Assembly: GCF_028993575.1 (NCBI RefSeq)
Contig: NZ_CP118615.1
Coordinates: forward strand, 3,720,001 to 3,784,000
Direction of reading: 5' to 3'
Origin: Micromonospora cathayae
GTDB lineage: Bacteria; Actinomycetota; Actinomycetes; Mycobacteriales; Micromonosporaceae
Length of the DNA stretch: 64,000 nt
Below the pieces are notes generated by a model. The model was not told the origin of the DNA. It did not search any database and worked only from the letters and a program-made list of their open reading frames with translations. Below, one piece after another: positions 16,605 to 24,621 of the stretch; the stretch's first letter is position 1; each line of letters opens with the position of its first letter. The position numbers were made by a program, and so were the translations under genes.

Positions 16605-16966
16605 TGACGAACCGACGCGCCACCATCCCCCTCGCCCCCGCCCGCCGTGCCGCCGGCCTGCTCGCCGGCCTCGCCCTCGGTGTCGCCGTGCTCGCCGGTT
16701 GCAGCTCGGAGGGCGCCTCCACCGACTGTGGCCTGGACGCCTGCACGGTCACCTTCGACCGGGGCGTGGAGGCCAGCGCCAACATCCTCGGCGTCGAGGC
16801 CAAGCTGATCGGCGCCGAAGGCGACCAGGCCACCGTCGAGGTGGCCGGTGAGCAGCTCACCCTCACCGTCGGTCAGCAGGCCGCCGAGGTCGGCGGGTTC
16901 GCGGTGACGCTGGACAGCGTCAACGACACGGAGATCAAGGTCCGGGTGGCGCGTAACGCCGGCTGA
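16604..16966 (+). CDS. Small secreted lipoprotein
   Basis: A 120-residue protein with a lipoprotein signal peptide: an Arg-rich start, the hydrophobic segment AAGLLAGLALGVAVLAGC, and a lipobox ending LAGC. The mature part of about 85 residues contains two more Cys (DCGLDACTVTF) and beta-strand-like repeats around GDQATVEVAGEQLTLTVG. Function unknown. It is divergent from the cysteine-desulfurase-like gene and probably translated from a leaderless mRNA. Confidence 0.82.
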   Translation: MTNRRATIPLAPARRAAGLLAGLALGVAVLAGCSSEGASTDCGLDACTVTFDRGVEASANILGVEAKLIGAEGDQATVEVAGEQLTLTVGQQAAEVGGFAVTLDSVNDTEIKVRVARNAG

Positions 16967-17048
16967 TCCGGACGTACCGGCAGCTAGTTCTCGTGCGGGC
17001 GTGGTGGCCCGACGTTTGATGATCTTGGCGATCGGTGATTCTGCCGCC

Positions 17049-17870
17049 ATGTCTCTCACCCACAGCGCCGAGGCCACCGCGTCCCGCACCGCTAACAGCA
17101 AGTGGCTGGAAACCCTCGCCCGGGTCGGCTTCATCGGCTACGGCATCGTCCACCTCCTCTTCGCCTGGCTGGCCCTCCAGATCGCCTTCGGCGGGTCCGG
17201 CCAGGACGGTGACCAGTCCGGGGCCATGCGCACCCTGGCCGACCAGCCGATGGGCAAGTTCGCCCTGGTCGCCATCGCGATCGGCCTGCTCGCCATGGCG
17301 ATCTGGCAGGGCCTGGAAGCCGCCGTCGGGCACCGCGCCGAGCGCGGCAAGGAACGCGTCATGGAGCGCGTCGCCTCCGCCGGCCGGACCGTCGTCTACC
17401 TCTACTTCGCCTGGACCGCCTGGAAGGTCTTCTCGGACGCCAACTCGAACAGCGCCGACAAGCAGGAGGCGCTGACCGGTGAGCTGATGACCTCCTCCGG
17501 TGGCCGCTGGCTGGTCGGCCTGGCCGGCCTGGGGCTGGCCGCCATCGGGATCGGCCTGGTGGTCTACGGCCTGATCAAGCGCTTCGAGAAGCACCTGAAG
17601 ACCGGCGAGATGAACCCGAAGACCCGCAAGCTGGCCCGCCGGCTCGGCATCGCCGGCTACGTCGCCAAGGGCGCCGCGTACGCCATCGCCGGCCTGTTGA
17701 TCATCATCGCCGCGATCAACTACGACCCGGAGAAGGCGCGCGGCCTGGACGCCGCCCTGCGCACCCTGCGTGAGCAGCCGTACGGGCAGTTCCTGCTGGC
17801 TCTGATGGCGCTCGGGATCGCCGCGTTCGGCGCGTACTGCTTCCTCCAGTCCCGCTACCGCAAGGTCTGA
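17049..17870 (+). CDS. DUF1206 integral membrane protein
   Basis: A 273-residue protein with six predicted membrane helices in three similar pairs, each opening with an Arg-x-Gly-(Y/F)-x-G pattern: RVGFIGYGIVHLLFAWLALQ, SAGRTVVYLYFAWTAWKVF, and RLGIAGYVAKGAAYAIAGLL. This threefold repeat is the DUF1206 signature. Loops between the pairs carry small charged segments (YDPEKARGLDAALRTL) seen in other members. Function unknown; the family is common in actinomycetes and cyanobacteria. The ATG at 17049 is the best match to the family start. Confidence 0.9.
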   Translation: MSLTHSAEATASRTANSKWLETLARVGFIGYGIVHLLFAWLALQIAFGGSGQDGDQSGAMRTLADQPMGKFALVAIAIGLLAMAIWQGLEAAVGHRAERGKERVMERVASAGRTVVYLYFAWTAWKVFSDANSNSADKQEALTGELMTSSGGRWLVGLAGLGLAAIGIGLVVYGLIKRFEKHLKTGEMNPKTRKLARRLGIAGYVAKGAAYAIAGLLIIIAAINYDPEKARGLDAALRTLREQPYGQFLLALMALGIAAFGAYCFLQSRYRKV

Positions 17871-17892
17871 TCCTGGTCGGTTCGGGCATCGC

Positions 17893-17918
17893 CGGGCACT
17901 ATTGGGTCTTTGTGCCCG
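17893..17918. terminator. Small hairpin between DUF1206 and mscS genes
   Basis: CGGGCAC / GTGCCCG (7 bp) with a 12-nt, T-rich loop lies 22 bp after the DUF1206 stop. It could be a weak terminator or an operator for the next gene, which starts 35 bp further on. Confidence 0.35.
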
Positions 17919-17952
17919 ATGATCCACCGCTCGGCGTGAGGGGGAGAAAGCA

Positions 17953-19269
17953 GTGCAGAGTTACCTCTGGACGGTCGTCGCCGCGCTGGCCGCGGCGGCG
18001 ATCGCCCTGTTGCTGGCCGGGATCACCCACCGGCTGACCCGCCGGTTCGGCCGTCGTTCGCTGCTGATGAGCGAGCTGACCGAGCACGCGCACCGGCCGT
18101 TCCAGGTGGCCGCGACCGTGCTGGCGGTCCAGTTCGGCATCCGGTTCAGCACCGGCTACGCCGTCGGGCAGGAGTGGCGGCAGGTGGTGCTGCACCTGCT
18201 GGTGCTCGCCGTCATCGCCAGTACCGCCTGGCTGGTGGCCGCGCTGCTGGTGGTGTGCGAGGACGTGGCGCTGGCCCGGTTCCGGGTCGACGTGCCGGAC
18301 AACCGGCACGCCCGCCGGGTGCGTACCCAGGTGGTGATGCTGCGCCGACTCACCATCGCGGTGATCGTGGTGCTGACCGTCGGCGTGATGCTGATGACCT
18401 TCCCGAGCGTACGGGGCATCGGGGCGGGTGTGCTGACCAGTGCCGGTGTGGTCGGTGTGGTCGCCGCGCTGGCCGCGCAGAGCCTGCTCGGCAACGTCTT
18501 CGCCGGCCTGCAACTGGCCTTCAGCGACGCGGTACGCCTCGACGACGTGGTCGTCGTGGAGGGGGAGTGGGGCCGGATCGAGGAGCTGACCCTCAGCTAC
18601 GTGGTGGTCCAGATCTGGGACGACCGCCGGTTGATCCTGCCCACCTCGTACTTCACCAGCACCCCGTTCCAGAACTGGACCCGTACCCAGGCCGCCGTGC
18701 TCGGCACCGCCGAGTTCGACGTCGACTGGGCGGTACCGGTGCAGGCCATGCGCGAGGAGCTGCGCCGGCTGGTCGAGAGCACCGAGCTGTGGGACGGCCG
18801 GGTCTGCGTCCTCCAGGTCACCGACGCCACCGGCGGCAACGTCCGGGTCCGGGCCCTGGTCAGCGCGGCCAACGCGGGGAACCTGTGGGACCTGCGTTGC
18901 CTGGTCCGGGAGCACCTGGTCGGCTGGATCCGGGAACGGCGGCCCACCGCGATGCCCCGGGTGCGTACCGAACTGGGCGACGCCACCAGCAACCTGGCCT
19001 GGCAGTGGGTGCAGCCCCGCCGTCCGGCCCGGCGTGCCGGTGACGGCGCGGTGCCGGACGACGCCCGCATCTTCGGCGGCAGCGACGACGGTGACGCCCG
19101 CAGCGAAGCCTTCGTCGGCCCGGACGAACCGGTCGAGCCCCGCCCGGCCGTCGGCGAGCCCCGCCAGTCTGTCGGCGAGCCGAGGGGGGCCGTCGACGGG
19201 TCCCGGCCGTCCGTCGGTGATCCGGAGTCCGTTTCGGCCGACGCCAACGGACGGCACGGCGTGAGGTGA
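17953..19269 (+). CDS. Mechanosensitive ion channel (MscS family)
   Basis: A 438-residue membrane channel that would open under membrane tension to release osmolytes after hypo-osmotic shock. There are four to five hydrophobic segments; the pore helix is Gly/Ala-rich (GVVGVVAALAAQSLLGNVFAG), followed by the beta-domain motif DDVVVVEGEWGRIEELTL and RRLILPTSYF. The cytosolic cage domain runs to about residue 360. A disordered C-terminal tail has short repeats of the type VGEPR/VGDPE. The GTG at 17953 has GAGGGGGAG upstream. Confidence 0.92.
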   Translation: MQSYLWTVVAALAAAAIALLLAGITHRLTRRFGRRSLLMSELTEHAHRPFQVAATVLAVQFGIRFSTGYAVGQEWRQVVLHLLVLAVIASTAWLVAALLVVCEDVALARFRVDVPDNRHARRVRTQVVMLRRLTIAVIVVLTVGVMLMTFPSVRGIGAGVLTSAGVVGVVAALAAQSLLGNVFAGLQLAFSDAVRLDDVVVVEGEWGRIEELTLSYVVVQIWDDRRLILPTSYFTSTPFQNWTRTQAAVLGTAEFDVDWAVPVQAMREELRRLVESTELWDGRVCVLQVTDATGGNVRVRALVSAANAGNLWDLRCLVREHLVGWIRERRPTAMPRVRTELGDATSNLAWQWVQPRRPARRAGDGAVPDDARIFGGSDDGDARSEAFVGPDEPVEPRPAVGEPRQSVGEPRGAVDGSRPSVGDPESVSADANGRHGVR

Positions 19270-19463
19270 CGTCGGCCGGTGCTGGCGCGTTGGATGAGCG
19301 GGGGCCTTCGGGTCGTCCCGGGAGGGCTTTCCGGCTCCGGGTTTGACGGGGCGGTTCCGGGGGACGTGCGGCAGGCGCGGTCCGGTCCGACTGGTCGCCC
19401 CGCGCAGGATTGATCCCTGGCGACTCAGGGCATACAGCGCGGTGATGAAGAAAGGAGGACAGC

Positions 19464-19898
19464 ATGGCTGACGTCGCGAATCCCAGTACGTCCCGGGCCC
19501 GCAACGAGCCGTCAACCGCGGAGCTGGTGCAGCGCGCCACCGAGCAGGTTTCCCGGCTCGTCCGGGACGAGCTGGCGCTGGCCCGCGCGGAGTTGACCGA
19601 GAAGGGCAAGCACGCCGGCATCGGGGTGGGCCTCTTCGGCGGTGGTGGGGTGCTCGCTCTCTACGGGCTCGGCGCGCTGCTCACCGCCGTCGTGCTGCTG
19701 CTGGCGCTGGTGCTGCCGGCGTGGCTGGCCGCCCTGATCGTGGCCGTGGTGCTCTTCGCGCTCGCGGGGATCCTCGCCCTGATCGGCAAGAAGCAGGTCA
19801 GCCAGGCGGTCCCACCGGTGCCCCAGGCGGCGGTACGCAGCGTCCGGGCGGACGTGGACACCGTCACCGCCGCGGTCCGGGACAGGGGGCGGGCATGA
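19464..19898 (+). CDS. Phage-holin-like (superfamily III, DUF1469) membrane protein
   Basis: A 144-residue actinobacterial protein with an N-terminal amphipathic helix (STAELVQRATEQVSRLVRDE) and two membrane segments (GLFGGGGVLALYGLGALLTA; LPAWLAALIVAVVLFALAG). The family is annotated phage holin but is usually chromosomal and stress-linked. A strong GAAAGGAGG site precedes the ATG. It is the first gene of a tight three-gene operon; its stop overlaps the DUF3618 start (ATGA). Confidence 0.88.
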   Translation: MADVANPSTSRARNEPSTAELVQRATEQVSRLVRDELALARAELTEKGKHAGIGVGLFGGGGVLALYGLGALLTAVVLLLALVLPAWLAALIVAVVLFALAGILALIGKKQVSQAVPPVPQAAVRSVRADVDTVTAAVRDRGRA

Positions 19899-20281
19899 CG
19901 AGCAACGGGGCGAGCAACGGGACCGGCGACGTGGAGGCGCTCCGCGAGGAGATCCGGCGTACCCGGGTGGAACTGGGCGAGACCATGGAGGCGCTCGCGG
20001 CGAAGGCGGACGTGAAGGCCCGGCTGCGGGATTCGGCCGAGCAGGCCCGCGAGCGGGTACGCGAGCAGGCCGGGCAGGCCCGGGAACGGGTGCGGGAACA
20101 GGCCGCCCAGACGATGGCGCGGGTCCGGGGGCAGGCGACCTACCAGGCCGGGGCCGCGCGGGTCCAGATGTACGAGAAGAGGGAGTCGGTCCGGCGCAAC
20201 CCGGTGCCCTGGGCGACGGTCACGGCCGGCGCGCTGGCCGCCGTGGTGGTGCTGTTGATCGTCCGGGGGAGGCGTCGGTGA
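19895..20281 (+). CDS. DUF3618 protein
   Basis: A 128-residue protein. The N-terminal DUF3618 motif is EALREEIRRTRVELGETMEAL. A coiled-coil-like stretch follows with repeats of the type QARERVREQA (about four). A single C-terminal membrane helix (VTAGALAAVVVLLIV) ends in RGRRR. It is probably peripheral/inner-membrane and partners with the holin-like and DUF4235 proteins, with which it overlaps by 4 bp on each side. Confidence 0.9.
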   Translation: MTSNGASNGTGDVEALREEIRRTRVELGETMEALAAKADVKARLRDSAEQARERVREQAGQARERVREQAAQTMARVRGQATYQAGAARVQMYEKRESVRRNPVPWATVTAGALAAVVVLLIVRGRRR

Positions 20282-20550
20282 GCAGGGGTGTGAACAAGGC
20301 CGCGTACAAGCCCGTCGGGGTGCTGCTCGGGTTGGCCGCCGGTGCGGTCGCCGGGGCGGTGTTCCGGCAGGTCTGGAAGATGACCGCGGGGGACGGGGAG
20401 GCGCCCAGCGCCACCGACGAGGACCGTGGCTGGGGCGAGGTGCTGGCCGCCGCCGCCCTCCAGGGTGCGATCTTCTCCGTGGTGCGGGCGGCGGTCGACC
20501 GGGGCGGTGCGGTCGGGGTGCGCCGGCTCACCGGTCACTGGCCCGACTGA
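20278..20550 (+). CDS. DUF4235 membrane protein
   Basis: A 90-residue protein with two hydrophobic segments (GVLLGLAAGAVAGAVFRQVW; VLAAAALQGAIFSVVRAAVD) and the DUF4235 pattern KPVG...R..W..T. The GTG overlaps the DUF3618 stop (GTGA). It is the last gene of the holin-like/DUF3618/DUF4235 operon, closed by the strong hairpin at 20561. The trio is a recurring actinobacterial cell-envelope/stress module of unknown biochemical role. Confidence 0.9.
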   Translation: MSRGVNKAAYKPVGVLLGLAAGAVAGAVFRQVWKMTAGDGEAPSATDEDRGWGEVLAAAALQGAIFSVVRAAVDRGGAVGVRRLTGHWPD

Positions 20551-20560
20551 GCGCGGAGCA

Positions 20561-20588
20561 GGCCCCCGTCCACCACCGGACGGGGGCC
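20561..20588 (+). terminator. Terminator of the holin-like/DUF3618/DUF4235 operon
   Basis: A perfect 11-bp stem (GGCCCCCGTCC / GGACGGGGGCC) with a 6-nt loop starts 10 bp after the operon's last stop codon. Confidence 0.75.
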
Positions 20589-20653
20589 GTGCCATGTCCA
20601 CCCGGATCGGTTTTCGGCGTCCGTCAGGTCACATGTAGGAGAATTTCGTCGGG

Positions 20654-20821
20654 TAGGCTGTGCAGAGTTTTTGCGTACGTGGTTTGCTGTTCCACGCTGT
20701 TGAGAGATGGCGTGGGTTGAGAGAAGTCTCCTTCCAAGGGGGCCGCCTCAGGCGCCGCTGCTCGAAAACGGCCAACCGGCCGCACGGCGTGCTCGGCCGC
20801 CAGTTTTAGAAGGAGATACAC
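20654..20821 (+). promoter_or_regulatory. Promoter and long 5' leader of the cold-shock gene
   Basis: A TAGGCT -10-like element (20654-20659) is followed by about 155 nt of untranslated leader. The leader is less GC-rich at its left end and ends in a near-ideal ribosome site, AAGGAG, 6 nt before the ATG. Long structured leaders that control mRNA stability and translation with temperature are usual for csp genes. No good -35 is visible. Confidence 0.5.
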
Positions 20822-21025
20822 ATGGCGCAGGGAACCGTGAAGTGGTTCAACGCAGACAAGGGCTTCGGCTTCATCACCGTCGACGGCGGGGGTGCTGACG
20901 TGTTCGTCCACTTCTCGGCGATCCAGACCAGCGGCTACCGCACGCTGGAGGAGAACCAGCGGGTGGAGTTCGAGATCGCTCAGGGCCAGAAGGGCCCGCA
21001 GGCGGAGCAGGTCCGTCCCATCTGA
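20822..21025 (+). CDS. Cold-shock protein (CspA family)
   Basis: A 67-residue OB-fold RNA chaperone. RNP1 is KGFGFITV and RNP2 is DVFVHFSAI; the family opening is [11 protein letters not shown]. It binds single-stranded RNA/DNA and melts secondary structure. It is a single-gene unit with its own long leader and a hairpin terminator at 21066-21098. Confidence 0.97.
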   Translation: MAQGTVKWFNADKGFGFITVDGGGADVFVHFSAIQTSGYRTLEENQRVEFEIAQGQKGPQAEQVRPI

Positions 21026-21065
21026 GCAGCACCGGTCGACTGACCCACCCCGGGTACGCCGACCC

Positions 21066-21098
21066 GAAGCCCCGTGTCCCACCGGGATACGGGGCTTC
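21066..21098 (+). terminator. Terminator of the cold-shock gene
   Basis: The stem GAAGCCCCGTGTCCC / GGGATACGGGGCTTC has one G-T wobble and a 3-nt loop, and is followed by TAC. It lies 41 bp beyond the stop codon. Confidence 0.75.
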
Positions 21099-21135
21099 TA
21101 CGCGTCCGCGCCCGGCGGCGGGTCCGCCCGCGGAC

Positions 21136-21324
21136 TCAGCGGCGGGCGCGCATCCCCAGCCAGAGCGCCCCGAACCCGGCCAGCACGAGCAGCGGCCCGA
21201 GAACCGCCCAGATCCGCTGGTCGGTCAGCACACTGCCGCCGACGTACCCGAGGCCCTGCACCGTCCAGAGCGCGCCGAGCACCACGGCCAGCAGACCGAG
21301 CGTGAGCGGAAGCCACCCCTTCAC
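21136..21324 (-). CDS. Small two-helix membrane protein
   Basis: A 62-residue integral membrane protein with two hydrophobic helices (LPLTLGLLAVVLGALWTVQG; IWAVLGPLLVLAGFGALWLG) joined by a LGYVGGSVLTDQR loop, ending RARR. The loop motif recurs in a short actinobacterial membrane family of unknown function. The GTG at 21324 has GGAGGGGGAAAC just upstream, which beats a longer frame start at 21378. Confidence 0.78.
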   Translation of the reverse strand: MKGWLPLTLGLLAVVLGALWTVQGLGYVGGSVLTDQRIWAVLGPLLVLAGFGALWLGMRARR

Positions 21325-21466
21325 CGTTTCCCCCTCCGTCGCGGTGCGGCCGGTCGGCCGCGCCCCGTCCCCGTTCACCCGTGCCTGCCGCAGGCCGCCA
21401 CCGGCCCACCCGCGTTGGTCGCCACCGGTCCACCCGCACGGGCCGCCACCGGGCCATCCGCGCGGG

Positions 21467-22450
21467 TCACCACCGGTCGTGCACCCGGGGGCGGACCAGC
21501 TCGTCGTAGCCGGCCCGGACCTCGGCCAGCGTCGCCGGGTCCAGCGGCGGCAGGGCTGCCGCGGCGGTGTTCCCGGTGGCCTGCCCGACGTCGCGCGCCC
21601 CGGGGATCACCACGGTCACGCCCGGCTGGTCGATGACCCAGCGCAGCGCGAACTGGGCCATCGTCCGGTCCACCCCGACCAGCGGGGCGAGCCGCCGGAC
21701 CGCCGCCAGCCCCAGGTCGAAGTCCACCCCGGAGAACGTCTCGCCGACGTCGAACGCCTCGCCGTGCCGGTTGTAGCTGCGGTGGTCGTCGGCGGCGAAG
21801 ACGGTCGACTCGTCGTACCGGCCGGAGAGCAGGCCGCTGGCGAGCGGAACCCGCGCGATGATCCCGACCCCGGCCCCGGCGGCGGCCGGGAGCACCTCGT
21901 CGAGGGGCTTGAGCCGCAGCGCGTTGAGGATGATCTGGACGCTGGCCACCCCGGGCCGGGCGATCGCGGTGAGCGCCTGTTCGCAGGTCTCCACGCTCAC
22001 CCCGTACGCGGCGATCCGGCCGGCGGCCACCAGGTCGTCGAGGGCGTCGTAGACCGCGTCGGTGTGGAAGACCGGCGTCGGCGGGCAGTGCAGCTGCACC
22101 AGGTCGAGGGTGTCCACGCCGAGGTTGGCCCGGGACCGGTCGGTCCAGGCCCGGAAGTTCTCCGCCGTGTACGCCTCGGGGGTCTGCGGCACCCGCCGGC
22201 CCATCTTGGTGGCGACCATCAGGTCCGCGTCCGGCCGCGACCGCAGGAACCGCCCGATGAGCTGTTCGCTGCGCCCGTCGCCGTAGACGTCGGCGGTGTC
22301 CAGGAAGGTGACCCCGGAATCGACGGCGGCGGCCAGCACCGCGAGGGCGTCGGTCTCGTCCACCCGGCCCCAGTCCGCGCCGAGCTGCCAGGTGCCGAGC
22401 CCGACGACGCCGACCCGGCGACCGATCCGGCCGAAGGTACGCTGCTCCAT
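21467..22450 (-). CDS. Aldo/keto reductase
   Basis: A 327-residue NADPH-dependent (alpha/beta)8-barrel oxidoreductase of the AKR superfamily. The signature motifs are FLDTADVYGDGRSEQLIGRF (catalytic Asp/Tyr), MVATKMGRR (catalytic Lys), DLVQLHCPP (His), and VVIPGARDVGQ (cofactor). The substrate is unknown. The ATG at 22450 gives the conserved opening RTFGRIGRRVGVVGLGTW. It is divergent from the methyltransferase gene with a 87-bp gap. Confidence 0.92.
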   Translation of the reverse strand: MEQRTFGRIGRRVGVVGLGTWQLGADWGRVDETDALAVLAAAVDSGVTFLDTADVYGDGRSEQLIGRFLRSRPDADLMVATKMGRRVPQTPEAYTAENFRAWTDRSRANLGVDTLDLVQLHCPPTPVFHTDAVYDALDDLVAAGRIAAYGVSVETCEQALTAIARPGVASVQIILNALRLKPLDEVLPAAAGAGVGIIARVPLASGLLSGRYDESTVFAADDHRSYNRHGEAFDVGETFSGVDFDLGLAAVRRLAPLVGVDRTMAQFALRWVIDQPGVTVVIPGARDVGQATGNTAAAALPPLDPATLAEVRAGYDELVRPRVHDRW

Positions 22451-22537
22451 TCGGCTGAGCGTAGTGACGCGGCCGGGGGACGGCACGCCGGGTCCGACAG
22501 GTCAGCCGGACCCACGTACGGTATGGAGGTCGACAAC

Positions 22538-23344
22538 GTGTGGGATCCGGCCAGCTACCTGCGCTTCACCGAGGAACGGTCCCGGGCGTTCCACGACCTG
22601 ATGGCCCGGGTGCCGGTGGCCCGCCCCCGGACCGTGGTCGACCTCGGATGCGGCCCCGGTCACCTCACCGCCACCCTGGCCACCCGCTGGCCGGGCAGCC
22701 GGATCGTCGGCATCGACAACTCGGAGCAGATGATCGAGCGGGCCCGTCAGCAGGACGTCCCGGTCACCTTCACCGTCGGTGACCTGCACGACTGGCGGCC
22801 CGACCCGGACGTCGACGTGCTGCTGGCCAGCGCCGTGCTCCAGTGGGTGCCCGGCCACCAGCGACTGCTCACCCGCTGGGCCCGGGAACTGCCCGCCGGG
22901 GCCTGGCTGGCGGTCCAGGTACCGGCCAACTACGACGCCCCCTCCCACCGTGCCCTGTGGGCGACGGCCGAACACGGGCCGTGGCGGGCCGAACTGCTCC
23001 CGCTGCTGCGCGAGGCCCCGGTCCGCGACGCCGTCGCCTACGCCGAACTGCTGACCGGTGCCGACTGCGCGGTGGACGCCTGGGAGAGCACGTACGTGCA
23101 CCTGCTGACCGCCCGGTCCGGGGCCGACCATCCGGTGTTCACCTGGCTGGAGGGAACGGCCCTGCGACCGGTCCGGGCGGCCCTCGCCGACACCGTCTGG
23201 GACCGGTTCCGGGACACGCTGAACAATCGGCTTGCCGAGGCGTACCCGGTCCGGCACGGTCGGGTGTACTTCCCGTTCCGGCGCGTCTTCTTCGTCGCCC
23301 GCACCGCCACCGGCACCGCCGCCCGCGCAGAGGAGAACCTGTGA
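22538..23344 (+). CDS. tam: Trans-aconitate 2-methyltransferase-like SAM methyltransferase
   Basis: A 268-residue class I methyltransferase. The SAM motif VVDLGCGPGHLT, the acidic loop GIDNSEQMIERA and the post-I motif LLASAVLQWVPGH match trans-aconitate 2-methyltransferase (Tam). The opening WDPASYLRF...RSRAFHDLMARV also fits the family start. I chose the GTG at 22538 because GGAGG lies 7 nt upstream; an ATG at 22523 in the same frame is possible. Its stop overlaps the adenosine deaminase start (GTGA), so the two are coupled. Confidence 0.82.
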   Translation: MWDPASYLRFTEERSRAFHDLMARVPVARPRTVVDLGCGPGHLTATLATRWPGSRIVGIDNSEQMIERARQQDVPVTFTVGDLHDWRPDPDVDVLLASAVLQWVPGHQRLLTRWARELPAGAWLAVQVPANYDAPSHRALWATAEHGPWRAELLPLLREAPVRDAVAYAELLTGADCAVDAWESTYVHLLTARSGADHPVFTWLEGTALRPVRAALADTVWDRFRDTLNNRLAEAYPVRHGRVYFPFRRVFFVARTATGTAARAEENL

Positions 23345-24366
23345 TCGACCTGCCCACCTTCATCGCCGGACTGCCCAAGGTGGAGCTGCACGTGCACCAC
23401 GTCGGCTCCGCCTCGCCCCGGATCGTCGCCGAGCTGGCCGCCCGGCACGAGGGTCGCAGTCCGGTCCCGGCCGACCCGGAGGCGCTGGCGAGGTACTTCG
23501 AGTTCCGCGACTTCGCCCACTTCATCGAGATCTACCTCAGCGTGGTGGACCTGGTCCGGGACGACACCGACGTCTGGCTGCTCACCCACGAGGTGGCCCG
23601 CGAGCTGGCCCGGCAGCAGGTCCGGTACGCGGAGCTGACGGTGACCCCCTTCTCGCACGTGCACCGGGGCATCCCGGCCCCGGCGTTCTGCGAGGCGATC
23701 GAGGACGCGCGCCGGCGGGCCGAGGCGGACTTCGGCATCGTGCTGCGCTGGTGCTTCGACATCCCGGGCGAGGCCGGGCTGCCGGCCGCCGAGGAGACCC
23801 TGCGGATCGCCCTGGACCAGCGGCCGGACGGGCTGATCAGCTTCGGTCTGGGCGGCCCCGAGATCGGGGTACCCCGGCCCCAGTTCAAGCCGTACTTCGA
23901 CCAGGCCCGGGCGGCCGGGCTCCGGTCCGTCCCGCACGCCGGTGAGACCACCGGCCCGCAGACCGTCTGGGACGCCCTGCGGGACCTGGGCGCGGAACGG
24001 ATCGGGCACGGCATCTCCGCCGCGCAGGACCCGGAACTCCTCGCCCACCTCGCCGAGCACCGGATCCCGCTGGAGGTGTGCCCCACCTCCAACCTGCGGA
24101 CCCGGGCGGTGCCGAGTCTCGAGGAGCACCCGCTCAAGCAGCTCGTGGACGCCGGGGTACCGGTCAGCATCAACTCCGACGACCCGCCGATGTTCGGGAC
24201 CACCCTCAACGACGAGTACGCCGTCGCCGCCCGGCTGCTCGGGTTGGACGCCGCCGGGGTGGCCGAGCTGGCCCGCGCCGCCGTCGACGCGGCCTTCCTG
24301 CCGGACCCGGACAAGCGGCGGCTCACCGCCGAGATCGACGGGTACCTGGGGAGTGCGGCGGGCTGA
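23341..24366 (+). CDS. Adenosine deaminase-family hydrolase
   Basis: A 341-residue metal-dependent amidohydrolase. The first metal site is KVELHVHHVGS (usual form HxHxxG), the second is in HAGETTGPQ, and the catalytic region is HGISAAQ. The conserved CPTSNL and NSDDPPMF motifs follow. It would deaminate adenosine or a related nucleoside; relatives in actinomycetes deaminate aminodeoxyfutalosine for menaquinone, which cannot be excluded. The GTG overlaps the upstream stop. It is followed by a strong hairpin between convergent genes. Confidence 0.88.
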   Translation: MIDLPTFIAGLPKVELHVHHVGSASPRIVAELAARHEGRSPVPADPEALARYFEFRDFAHFIEIYLSVVDLVRDDTDVWLLTHEVARELARQQVRYAELTVTPFSHVHRGIPAPAFCEAIEDARRRAEADFGIVLRWCFDIPGEAGLPAAEETLRIALDQRPDGLISFGLGGPEIGVPRPQFKPYFDQARAAGLRSVPHAGETTGPQTVWDALRDLGAERIGHGISAAQDPELLAHLAEHRIPLEVCPTSNLRTRAVPSLEEHPLKQLVDAGVPVSINSDDPPMFGTTLNDEYAVAARLLGLDAAGVAELARAAVDAAFLPDPDKRRLTAEIDGYLGSAAG

Positions 24367-24387
24367 GTCGCGACCACGGGGGAGGGG

Positions 24388-24434
24388 ACGCGCGACGGGG
24401 GCAGGTGTGGGGGGACCGGACCCCCGTCGCGCGT
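24388..24434. terminator. 14-bp hairpin between convergent genes
   Basis: The perfect inverted repeat ACGCGCGACGGGGG / CCCCCGTCGCGCGT with a 19-nt loop starts 22 bp after the adenosine deaminase stop. A second GC-rich hairpin (CCCGCCC/GGGCGGG, 24593-24614) sits just after the histidine kinase stop from the other side. Between them lies a short AT-richer stretch (around 24537-24560) without recognisable function. Confidence 0.65.
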
Positions 24435-24621
24435 ACGGCTCCGCCGGCCCGGTGGGATGGTCCCGGGGCGTGGGCCGGTGGAACTGATGGGTTCGCGTCC
24501 CTGATCCTGCCAGCGCGACGGCCGTCCGTGGAGATCGTTAAGACCGATCTAAGGAAGACCTGCATTCCGGGAAAGCGAACCGCCGGCACGTTCCCGCCCC
24601 GGGGGCCGGGCGGGTCGGCCC